From positions 1-41,674 of the forward strand of contig DAIRDJ010000018.1 of the NCBI GenBank assembly GCA_036796215.1: 41,674 nucleotides of DNA, read 5' to 3'. Numbering within the stretch: the first letter of the stretch is position 1; each line of letters begins with the position of its first letter. The translations under genes were made by a program, and so were the position numbers. Positions 12,687 to 19,624 of this stretch are shown in pieces. The notes beneath the pieces are model-generated. The model was given only the letters and a program-made list of their open reading frames with translations, was not told the DNA's origin and did no database searches. This DNA comes from SLRI01 sp036796215 (GTDB lineage: Bacteria > Pseudomonadota > Alphaproteobacteria > Geminicoccales > Geminicoccaceae).

Positions 12687-14624
12687 TCATGTCTCGGCCT
12701 CGACCGCCTCGACGGTGATCCCCTGCCGCTGGAGGAGCCAGAGGAGGACGAGGGCGGGCAGGGCGAAGAGGGTGGAGGCGACGAAGAACATCTCCCAGCC
12801 CAGGGCATCGGCGAAGAAGCCCGAGGAGGGGACGATCACGAACTTGCCCAAAAGTTGCATGAACGAGGTCAGAAGGGCGTATTGCACGGCGGTGTAGTGG
12901 ATGTTGCACAAGGACGACAGGTAGGCGACGAAGACGGTGGTACCGAGGCCGCCCGCGACGTTCTCGACGAAGATGACGACGTGGAAGAGGGCGAAGTTCG
13001 CCCCGCTCAGCGAGAGCAGGAGGAACATGAGGTTGGAGGTGGCCATCAGGATGACGGAAATGGTGAGCGAGCGCATCAGGCCGAGGCGGAAGACCAGGAC
13101 CCCGCCGATCACCCCGCCGAGCAGCGTCATCCACAGCCCGAACGTGCCCGAGACCCAGGCGATCTCGGCCCGGCTGAAGCCGATATCGATGTAGAAGGGG
13201 TTGGCCATCAAGGTCAGCAGCACGTCCGATGCCTTGTAGACCGAGATGAAGGCGAGGATGGTCACCGCGATGCCGACGCCGTTGCGCTTGACGAAGTCGT
13301 AGAACGGCTCGATCACCGCGCGGCGCATCCAGAGGTGGACCCTGGTCTCCTCGGCGATCGGCACGAGGCCGAAATTGGCGTGTGCGCGCTTGCTGAAGTA
13401 GGTGAAGCCGTAAAGGGTGATGACGGCGAGGAGCTCGACCCAGAAGCCGACGATGGTCAGCCAGACCGGCGCCAGGAAGGCCTCGGTGGTGAAGGGCTCG
13501 GCGCCGAAGGCACCGACCACGAGATTGCTCAGGCCGTAGAGGACGGCCAAGACCACCGCCCCATGCAGGGTCGGGACGAACGGGCTCCAGGGGCCGATCG
13601 CATACCAGAGTGTCTTGAGCACCAGCCAGCCGATGGCGATGAGCGCGAAGCTCTTGGCCTGGCCGAGGCAGCCCGGCGCGCGGTTGTAGAGCTGCCAGGC
13701 GAGTTTGATGCCGAGCCCGGTGACCACGAGATTGCCGAGCAGCACGATGCCTTGCGCCACCGTCCAGTCCCCGGCGAGCGGCGAGACGATGCCGAAGACG
13801 GTCGAGACCGGCAGCCAGGCGCCATAAAGGAGGATGATGGCGAGCAGGAGGCCACCGATGCCCTCGAAGGCCTTGAGCCGGCTTTGCGGCACCTGGCGCA
13901 GCAGCCGGTCCTCCTCCAGCACCTGCTGGTCGATGAGCGCGGTCGAGGACTGCGCGGGCTCGCCGATCGACAGCACGGTGCCGACCCCGATCAGCACGAG
14001 GAGCGCCATGACCGTGTAGGCCGCGGACCAGCCGGCGGCCTCGGCGATCAGCAATGCGCCCGCGGTCGCGACCCACATGGCGATGCGGTAGCCGAGCACG
14101 ACCACGCCGGCCCCGGCCCCCAGCTTCGCCTCGGGCAGGATCTCGACCCGATAGGCGTCGATGACGATGTCCTGGCTCGCCGAGAAGAAGGCGACGAGGA
14201 CGGCGAAGAAGGCGGTCCACCAGAGATCGATGCCGGGGTGGGTCTGGCCGAGCGCGAAGATCGAGGCGATCAGGCCGATCTGGCTCGCCAGCATCCAGCC
14301 GCGCCGCCGGCCGAACAGGGTGGTGAACGGCGGCAGCGGCAGGCGGTCCATCAGGGGCGCCCAGGCGAACTTGAAGGTGTAGGGGGCAAAGGCGAAGCCG
14401 AAGAGGCCGATCGCGGCCCGGGTCACGTCCTCCTCGCGCAGCCAGGTGCTGAGCGTCGAGGCGATCAGCATGATCGGCAGGCCGCTCGAGAATCCGAGGA
14501 AGAGGACGCCGACGACGCGCGGGTCCTTGTAGATGGCGAAGGAGCCGAGCCAGCCCTCGAGATCGAGCCACTTCGGGCCGCCCGCCCGATCGCCCTTGGT
14601 CCGCGTGCCGCCCTTCCGTGCCAT
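12687..14624 (-). CDS. AmpG-like muropeptide permease (MFS, PAT family), enlarged
   Basis: An inner-membrane transporter of the AmpG group, which imports anhydro-muropeptides released by cell-wall turnover. The N-terminal half carries family features: VVGVLFLGFSSGLPIMLIAS, FAPYTFKFAWAPLMDRLP, GRRRGWML and SASQDIVIDAYRVEIL. The C-terminal half has the matching YTAVQYALLTSFMQL. At 645 residues it is much longer than E. coli AmpG (491). The extra length is a central block (about residues 230-420) with several predicted membrane segments between the two MFS halves. The start is ATG 14624 behind GGGGGAAG. It lies upstream of bfd on the same strand; about 135 bases with the FNR-type box separate them. 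Confidence 0.85.
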   Translation of the reverse strand: MARKGGTRTKGDRAGGPKWLDLEGWLGSFAIYKDPRVVGVLFLGFSSGLPIMLIASTLSTWLREEDVTRAAIGLFGFAFAPYTFKFAWAPLMDRLPLPPFTTLFGRRRGWMLASQIGLIASIFALGQTHPGIDLWWTAFFAVLVAFFSASQDIVIDAYRVEILPEAKLGAGAGVVVLGYRIAMWVATAGALLIAEAAGWSAAYTVMALLVLIGVGTVLSIGEPAQSSTALIDQQVLEEDRLLRQVPQSRLKAFEGIGGLLLAIILLYGAWLPVSTVFGIVSPLAGDWTVAQGIVLLGNLVVTGLGIKLAWQLYNRAPGCLGQAKSFALIAIGWLVLKTLWYAIGPWSPFVPTLHGAVVLAVLYGLSNLVVGAFGAEPFTTEAFLAPVWLTIVGFWVELLAVITLYGFTYFSKRAHANFGLVPIAEETRVHLWMRRAVIEPFYDFVKRNGVGIAVTILAFISVYKASDVLLTLMANPFYIDIGFSRAEIAWVSGTFGLWMTLLGGVIGGVLVFRLGLMRSLTISVILMATSNLMFLLLSLSGANFALFHVVIFVENVAGGLGTTVFVAYLSSLCNIHYTAVQYALLTSFMQLLGKFVIVPSSGFFADALGWEMFFVASTLFALPALVLLWLLQRQGITVEAVEAET

Positions 14625-14808
14625 GCTGTCTTCCCCCCATCCGAGGTTGCCGCCCGTCGCCTATAGCGAGTGGCTTGCGGCGATGCAAAGCACGGAATGC
14701 AACCGCTGGTAGGCTAGTCGGCTGGTGTTGCCGGCGCCGCGACGGCGCCGCTGGTCAGCGGCCGCGGCCCCGACAAAGAAGGCGTGGGTTTTTGACGGAC
14801 GGACCGGC

Positions 14809-15423
14809 TCAGAAGAAGCGCTCGGGGACTCGAATGATGTCGCCGGGCAGGATCGGCGTGTCGGGCGTGACCACCACCTGGGGGGCCCCAGAGCCACCGC
14901 GCTGCACGGCGATCGCATTCTCGCGGGCGCGGAAAGTGAAGCCGCCGGCGAGGGCCACCGCATTGATCACGCTCATCCCCGAGGCATAAGGGTATTGGCC
15001 GGGCTGGTTGACCTCGCCGAGAATGAAGAAGGGCCGGAAGTTCAAGATCTCGATGCTGATCTGGGGATCGACCAGGTAGCCGTCGCGCAACCGTTCGGCG
15101 ATGCGCCCCTCCAGCTGCCGGGTGCTGAGGCCGGCGGCGGCGACCTCGCCGATCAGCGGCATGGCGAAGGTGCCGGTCCCGTCGACCTCGAATTCGCCCG
15201 AGAGATCCTCGTGGCGGAAGACGACGACCCGGAGTCGATCGCCGCTGTCGAGGGTGTAGGCCGGCGCTGCGAGCCGCTGCGGCGCGACCTCGCCGTCGGC
15301 GGCGGCAGCGCCCGGAGCCGCGCCGAGGCCGCCGGGTGCCGAAGCACCACCGCCGCAGGCAGCGAGCGCCAAACCCGAGCCGAGTACCAATGCCATCAAC
15401 AGTCTGCGGCCAAGCCCCGTCAT
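14809..15423 (-). CDS. Polysaccharide biosynthesis/export lipoprotein (Wza/GumB type, short)
   Basis: A 204-residue outer-membrane lipoprotein for capsule or exopolysaccharide export. A signal peptide ends in the lipobox LAAC (C23). The body has the Poly_export domain (YTLDSGDRLRVVVFRHEDLSGEFEVDGTGTFAMPL in part, residues about 50-130) and an SLBB-like segment (FILGEVNQPGQYPYASGMSVINAVALAGGF). It is much shorter than Wza (379 residues), resembling the small alphaproteobacterial members. I chose ATG 15423, with GGAGAG eight bases away, over ATG 15429, which is too close. It follows the beta-barrel gene; genes for the transport kinase and sugar transferases are not in the window. Confidence 0.87.
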   Translation of the reverse strand: MTGLGRRLLMALVLGSGLALAACGGGASAPGGLGAAPGAAAADGEVAPQRLAAPAYTLDSGDRLRVVVFRHEDLSGEFEVDGTGTFAMPLIGEVAAAGLSTRQLEGRIAERLRDGYLVDPQISIEILNFRPFFILGEVNQPGQYPYASGMSVINAVALAGGFTFRARENAIAVQRGGSGAPQVVVTPDTPILPGDIIRVPERFF

Positions 15424-15525
15424 CCTCATCTCTCCAGCGATCCGTGTCGAACACAGCCCAGCACCACGCGGTGGGGGCGACCGGCGATGCTGCCGACCGA
15501 CGACGGTTCTAACAGCCAACCCCTA

Positions 15526-15538
15526 CTTAAAAATTAAG
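15526..15538 (-). promoter_or_regulatory. AT-rich near-palindrome upstream of the export lipoprotein gene
   Basis: CTTAAAAATTAAG stands out in this very GC-rich genome, about 100 bases upstream of the lipoprotein gene. It may be the AT-rich part of a promoter or an operator. No hexamer pair can be assigned with confidence. Confidence 0.3.
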
Positions 15539-15573
15539 ACTGGACGGTGCAAGCGGCGCACCCTGAATGATGA

Positions 15574-15593
15574 GCCTCTCATCAAACAGAGGC
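15574..15593 (-). terminator. Second hairpin after the beta-barrel gene
   Basis: A 6-bp stem, GCCTCT/AGAGGC on the minus strand, with an 8-base loop, lies just downstream of the stronger hairpin at 15599-15627. The two together suggest a transcription end or RNA-processing point between the two export genes. Confidence 0.3.
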
Positions 15594-15598
15594 GCTGC

Positions 15599-15627
15599 GT
15601 GCCCCCGAGGCCGGCAGCCGGGGGCAC
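15599..15627 (-). terminator. Strong hairpin after the beta-barrel gene
   Basis: A 9-bp GC-rich stem (GTGCCCCCG/CGGGGGCAC) with an 11-base loop begins 12 bases after the stop of the beta-barrel gene. No T-run follows, so it is probably a partial terminator or 3'-end stabiliser, allowing some read-through to the lipoprotein gene. Confidence 0.5.
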
Positions 15628-15639
15628 AGCCGCCATGGC

Positions 15640-16827
15640 TCACAGTCGAGCGGTGATGCCGACGCGGAAGATGTTGCGATCGAACTCGGCGTCATCGTCG
15701 TCGGAATCGCGGGTATCGAAGCCATAGGCCGCGTTGAGCGAGAGGTTGCGGTTGAGCAGGTAGGTCACGCCGGCGCCGAGGCGGAAGGTGTCGTCGACCC
15801 GGTTGGTGCCCTGAAAGTCGTCGCGGTTGTACTCGACACTGGCATCCAGGCGGATGTTGCGCCGCAACTCGTGATCGACCCTGACGCCGAGCACCGTTGC
15901 GAGGTTGCCGGACGAGCGGTCGCCTTCGAAGTCCACCGTCGTCTCGTCGAAGCCGGCACTGCCCGTGAAGTTCACCGTGGTCAGCTGGGTCGGTGTCCAG
16001 GTGATGCCGATATCACCGGCGGGGCCACCCTCGTTCTCGAACTCGTCGTTCTGGCGATAGGCGTAGCCGATCGACGCTTCGCCGATGACCAGCCGGGTGA
16101 CGTCGACTTCGACGCCGACGCGGCCGTCGTAGCCGTTATTGTCGTTGATCTCGCCGGCATCGTCGTATTGCACCACATCGGCGTTGACCTCGCCGAAGAC
16201 GTTGATCGCGGGCGAGACGGTGACGCCGGCGCGCAAGCCGCCGCCGAAGGTATTGCGATCGCGGTCGGCGTTGGTGTCGTCGCCGGCGTTCTCGAAGGCC
16301 AAGCGGTTGGCGAAGACGGTCGGCTGGACGAAGAAGCGGGCGAAGCTGTGCCGGTGGCGGAGCCGCGCCTCGGTCCGCCAGAACTGGGTCACGTCTTCCT
16401 CGCCGGTGTCGTCGGCCGACTCGCGATCCTCGTGCAGCCGCGCGAACGACAGTCCGCCGAAGGTGGCGCTGTCGCGGGTGACGTCGAGGCGGCCGTCGAG
16501 GCCGGCGCCGAAATCCTCGTAGTTGCTGTCGTTCTCGCTTTGGAAAAAGCCGAACTCGCCGAACGCGGTCCCGGCGAGTGAATGCCGCGACCATTGCGAC
16601 TCGGCGCGCACCTCGGGACGCAGTGTGTAGATGAAGTCGTCCTCTTCGTCGTCCTTGGTGGCGAAGATGTTGTCGTCGTAGGTGCCGCTCGCCGTTAGCG
16701 AGGGGTATACCAGGAAGGCACCGGAACGGATGCCGAGCGGCTCGAACGGGTCCTGCGCCGTGGCGAACTCTGGAGCGAGCAAGGCCGCCGCTGCCACGAC
16801 GCCTCCGATCAGCTTGGTCTTCGTCAT
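15640..16827 (-). CDS. Outer-membrane beta-barrel protein (putative beta-barrel porin 2 type)
   Basis: A 395-residue exported protein. Residues 1-24 are a signal peptide ending ATA before QDPFEPLGIRSG. The rest alternates short aromatic/hydrophobic strands with Asp/Asn-rich loops and ends in FRVGITARL, a beta-barrel closing strand, though the last residue is Leu rather than the usual Phe. This fits the BBP2-type barrels found beside polysaccharide-export lipoproteins in alphaproteobacteria, where they are thought to help pass polymer across the outer membrane. The downstream gene here is such a lipoprotein. The start is ATG 16827, with GGAG about nine bases upstream. The many acidic loop residues suggest Ca2+ or salt adaptation, which is inference. 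Confidence 0.78.
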   Translation of the reverse strand: MTKTKLIGGVVAAAALLAPEFATAQDPFEPLGIRSGAFLVYPSLTASGTYDDNIFATKDDEEDDFIYTLRPEVRAESQWSRHSLAGTAFGEFGFFQSENDSNYEDFGAGLDGRLDVTRDSATFGGLSFARLHEDRESADDTGEEDVTQFWRTEARLRHRHSFARFFVQPTVFANRLAFENAGDDTNADRDRNTFGGGLRAGVTVSPAINVFGEVNADVVQYDDAGEINDNNGYDGRVGVEVDVTRLVIGEASIGYAYRQNDEFENEGGPAGDIGITWTPTQLTTVNFTGSAGFDETTVDFEGDRSSGNLATVLGVRVDHELRRNIRLDASVEYNRDDFQGTNRVDDTFRLGAGVTYLLNRNLSLNAAYGFDTRDSDDDDAEFDRNIFRVGITARL

Positions 16828-17182
16828 CACATCGACTCCGTGGGAAGCTTTGGCCAACTCAATCGGTGACCACGCCGCCGCATGGCGACGCTGCTGCGGC
16901 GGCGGTGGTCGGTCGGGTTGTACTCTCGGCGGCGTTCTCGTATCGAAAGAGCGCAGTCGGGAGCAATGGCTTCTCGGGCGCGACGCGAAACCGTGCGGCA
17001 CGACCATATCAACCTGCGGTGGTCGTATCGATTCCCACCCCCTCTGACAACCGTGACGTTCCCGGATCGGCGCACCAGGAGCCATCGGCGATTCTATCTG
17101 TCGGGACTGTAGCCAGATCGCCACGCATGCTAAGAGTTTGTGGTCACCTGCCGATCATGATCAACTAAAGGTTGAGGTCGTC
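16828..17182. other. Divergent intergenic region
   Basis: About 355 bases between the minus-strand beta-barrel gene and the plus-strand phosphatase. It must hold both promoters. It contains CATGCTAAGAG at about 17125-17135, which resembles an extended -10, and a perfect 10-bp palindrome GATCATGATC at 17152-17161. I see no small gene or RNA. Confidence 0.4.
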
Positions 17183-17983
17183 CTGCTCAAGCGTCTTTTT
17201 CAGCGTCCCCGTCCACCTGTCGACGATACCCCGATGGTCGCCGGCCGACCGCCGCGAGTGCCGGAAGGCATGCGGGTCTATGCCATCGGTGACGTCCACG
17301 GCCGCATCGATCTCGTCCACCAGCTCGAGGCGCGGATCGCCGCCGATGCCGCGGCCCAGCCCGAGCGCTGCAGCAACCTGCTCGTCTATCTCGGCGACTA
17401 CGTCGATCGTGGCTTCGACAGCCGGCAGGTCATCGAGCACCTGACCGGCCCGCCGCCCGAAGGCTTCGATCGGGTGCTGCTGCTCGGCAATCACGATCTC
17501 TGGTTTCGCACCTTCCTCGCGGGCGAGCCGGTCGGCGAGAGCTGGCTGCGCTTCGGCGGCGACGCGACACTTCTGAGTTACGGGGTGCCGCTCGCCTTCG
17601 ACCAGCCCGAGGAGACGCGCCTCGCTGCCGCGCAGGCGGTTCTCGCCAGCAAGATTCCGGACAGTCACCGGCTGTTGCTGAACGCGCTCGAGCTGATGCT
17701 GCCGGTCGGCGACTACCTCTTCGTCCATGCCGGGATCCGGCCGGGCGTGCCGCTCGACAAGCAGATCGAGCACGATGTTCTTTGGATCCGCGAGCCGTTC
17801 TTGAGCTGGAGCGGCGAGTGCGGCAAGATCATCGTGCACGGCCACACCGTGGAGGACGAGCCGGTGCTGCGGCGCAACCGCATCGGCATCGACACCGGTG
17901 CCTGCTTCAACGGCAACCTCACCTGCCTCGTCCTCGAGGGTGACAGCCGCCGCTTCATCGCCACCGGTACTGCCGACGGCTGA
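17183..17983 (+). CDS. Metallophosphoesterase (PPP-type serine/threonine phosphatase family)
   Basis: A calcineurin-like metallophosphoesterase with the full set of bimetal-site motifs. With the chosen start these are GDVHG (36-40), GDYVDRG (71-77) and GNHD (102-105), then a histidine in FVHAG and GHT in IVHGHT. This matches the bacterial PPP group (PrpA-like or bis(5'-nucleosyl)-tetraphosphatase-like); the substrate is not predictable. No ATG exists near the conserved N-terminus. I chose CTG 17183, which gives MLKRLFQRPRPP as in relatives and has TGAGG six bases upstream. TTG 17138 and ATG 17234 are alternatives. It is followed by galE after 214 bases. Confidence 0.83.
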   Translation: MLKRLFQRPRPPVDDTPMVAGRPPRVPEGMRVYAIGDVHGRIDLVHQLEARIAADAAAQPERCSNLLVYLGDYVDRGFDSRQVIEHLTGPPPEGFDRVLLLGNHDLWFRTFLAGEPVGESWLRFGGDATLLSYGVPLAFDQPEETRLAAAQAVLASKIPDSHRLLLNALELMLPVGDYLFVHAGIRPGVPLDKQIEHDVLWIREPFLSWSGECGKIIVHGHTVEDEPVLRRNRIGIDTGACFNGNLTCLVLEGDSRRFIATGTADG

Positions 17984-18042
17984 GCGGCGGCCCGTGATTT
18001 CATGCCGTTTTGATATTCCGTCATGGCGCTTGACGAGATTTG

Positions 18043-18072
18043 TTGACAAGCGAGCAGGCTCGCGGCGTTACT
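18043..18072 (+). promoter_or_regulatory. Candidate promoter upstream of galE
   Basis: A perfect -35-like TTGACA (18043-18048) lies 125 bases before galE ATG; 17-18 bases later only a weak -10 (CGTTAC/GTTACT) is present. A second TTGAC lies just upstream (18030-18034). The remaining bases of this 214-base intergenic stretch show no gene. Confidence 0.28.
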
Positions 18073-18197
18073 TTGCGCCGATGCAACCGCGGCTGTCCGC
18101 CTGCTGCCGGCAAGGCGACGCCCGAGGGCTCGAGGCCACAAGCATGATGGCTTCGGTGCCGCCCGAGCCACGTTCGAACCTCCCTTGAGGATGACCG

Positions 18198-19220
18198 ATG
18201 ACCCGATCCAGCCGCAGCCTCCGTATCCTGGTCACGGGCGGTGCTGGCTATATCGGCAGCCACATCGTTCGCGATCTGGGGGCCGCCGGCCACCACGTGC
18301 TGGTCTACGATTCGCTTTATTCCGGGCATCGCTGGGCGGTGCTCGATGCCGAGCTGATCGAGGCCGATCTCGGCGACCGCGCCCGCCTCGAACGGGTGCT
18401 CTCGGGTAGCGGCTTCGATGCCGCGGTACATTGCGCGGGTCACATCTGGGTCGGCGAATCGGTGGCCAAGCCTGGCAAATACTACTTCAACAATGCCGCC
18501 AACGCCTTTCGCCTGTTCGATCTCTGCGCCCAATACGGCATCCCGCATGTCGTCTTCTCCTCGACCGCTGCGGTCTATGGCCAGCCCGGGGTCGAGCTGA
18601 TCGACGAGGACCAGCCCTTGGCCCCGATCAATCCCTATGGGGCCTCCAAGCTGATGGCCGAGCGGGCACTGCAGGATATTGCCGCCGCCAGCGGGCTGCG
18701 CTTTGCCATCCTCCGCTATTTCAACGTGGCCGGTGCCGATGCCGCGGCACGAATCGGCGAGGCGACGCCGGACAACAGTCACCTGATCAAGGTGGCGCTC
18801 GAGACCGCCGCCGGCCGCCGACCGTTCATGCCGGTCAACGGCACCGATTATCCGACCCCGGACGGCACCTGCATCCGCGACTATGTGCATGTCGACGATC
18901 TGGCCGCCGCCCACGTCCAGGCCCTCGATCACCTCGCGGCCGGCGGCGACCCGCTGATCGCCAATTGCGGCTACGGTCGGGGCTACAGCGTGCGCGAGGT
19001 GCTCGATGCGGTCGAGCGCGTTACCGGGGTCACCCTGCCGATCCGACAAGGCGAGCGACGGCCGGGCGATCCGGCCGTGCTGGTCGCCGACAGCCGCCGC
19101 ATCCGTGCGCAACTGGGCTGGCAGCCACGCCATGCCGATCTCGACGCGATCGTCGCCTCGGCCTGGCGGTTCGAGCAGGCGCTGGAGCGGCGTCGCGGTG
19201 ATCTTGCGAAATCCGCCTGA
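18198..19220 (+). CDS. galE: UDP-glucose 4-epimerase
   Basis: Interconverts UDP-glucose and UDP-galactose, supplying galactose for envelope polysaccharides. The 340-residue SDR-fold enzyme has the NAD motif T-G-G-A-G-Y-I-G (13-20), the serine of FSSTAAVYG (S122 region) and the catalytic pair Y147-x-x-x-K151 (YGASK). It also has the GalE-specific stretches RYFNVAGAD, NGTDYPTPDGTCIRDYVHVDDLA and NCGYGRGYSV. The start is ATG 18198 with TGAGG upstream. It stands alone, with the phosphatase before it and the repeat-flanked gap after it. Confidence 0.93.
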   Translation: MTRSSRSLRILVTGGAGYIGSHIVRDLGAAGHHVLVYDSLYSGHRWAVLDAELIEADLGDRARLERVLSGSGFDAAVHCAGHIWVGESVAKPGKYYFNNAANAFRLFDLCAQYGIPHVVFSSTAAVYGQPGVELIDEDQPLAPINPYGASKLMAERALQDIAAASGLRFAILRYFNVAGADAAARIGEATPDNSHLIKVALETAAGRRPFMPVNGTDYPTPDGTCIRDYVHVDDLAAAHVQALDHLAAGGDPLIANCGYGRGYSVREVLDAVERVTGVTLPIRQGERRPGDPAVLVADSRRIRAQLGWQPRHADLDAIVASAWRFEQALERRRGDLAKSA

Positions 19221-19229
19221 CCCTATACT
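19203..19229 (+). promoter_or_regulatory. Weak candidate promoter upstream of the envelope cluster
   Basis: CTTGCG, 15 bases, then TATACT overlaps the end of galE. It could drive transcription through the gap region into the MscS-TamA genes about 400 bases downstream. The spacer is short and the call rests on the TATACT only. Confidence 0.25.
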
Positions 19230-19341
19230 TTCCGCTCGGCATGTAACCGAACCCGATCATGCAGCGCCGCCTTGCCCAACCGACGGGATAGCCAGCCGTC
19301 AACTCGGGGCGCGCGGCGGCGGATCGGCCGATCGTGAGCTG

Positions 19342-19396
19342 ATCACCGGTCCTGCCCACGCTTCCTGTCGTTTGGCCCGCTCTTCCTGTCGTTTGG
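19342..19396 (+). repeat. 55-bp direct repeat, left copy at the assembly gap
   Basis: This 55-base unit, starting ATCACCGGTCCTGCCC and ending CTGTCGTTTGG, is repeated exactly at 19497-19551 on the other side of the run of Ns. Inside each copy the 15-mer CTTCCTGTCGTTTGG occurs twice at 21-base spacing (here 19361-19375 and 19382-19396). The pattern indicates a tandem-repeat array that the assembler could not resolve. Confidence 0.9.
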
Positions 19397-19496
19397 NNNN
19401 NNNNNNNNNNNNNNNNNNNNNNNNNNNNNNNNNNNNNNNNNNNNNNNNNNNNNNNNNNNNNNNNNNNNNNNNNNNNNNNNNNNNNNNNNNNNNNNN
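19397..19496. other. Assembly gap (100 N)
   Basis: Exactly 100 undefined bases, a conventional scaffold-gap length, so the true size is unknown. It lies between two identical repeat copies, so it may be larger, smaller or even absent. Confidence 0.99.
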
Positions 19497-19551
19497 ATCA
19501 CCGGTCCTGCCCACGCTTCCTGTCGTTTGGCCCGCTCTTCCTGTCGTTTGG
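19497..19551 (+). repeat. 55-bp direct repeat, right copy at the assembly gap
   Basis: Identical to 19342-19396. The reading frame of the downstream MscS-type gene stays open through this copy (reading PRFLSFGPLFLSFG), so the array could contribute to its N-terminal region. In the antisense direction the repeat is also open, giving a repeating KRQEERAKRQEAWAG-type peptide, which is probably chance. Confidence 0.9.
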
Positions 19552-19624
19552 AGCGCCGATCATTAGCGTCTACCGACCTCGACTTCGCACCGGCCGCTTC
19601 TCGGGCCTGCTCGGCATCGCCCTC

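Noticed and set aside
12669..14666. Long plus-strand frame antisense to the AmpG-like gene
   Set aside because: It encodes an Asp/Glu/Gly/Arg-rich sequence of no family; a common shadow of GC-rich membrane-protein genes.
19340..19560. Repeat array around the gap considered as a CRISPR array
   Set aside because: The units are tandem without unique spacers and internally built of a 21-base period; no cas genes are present.
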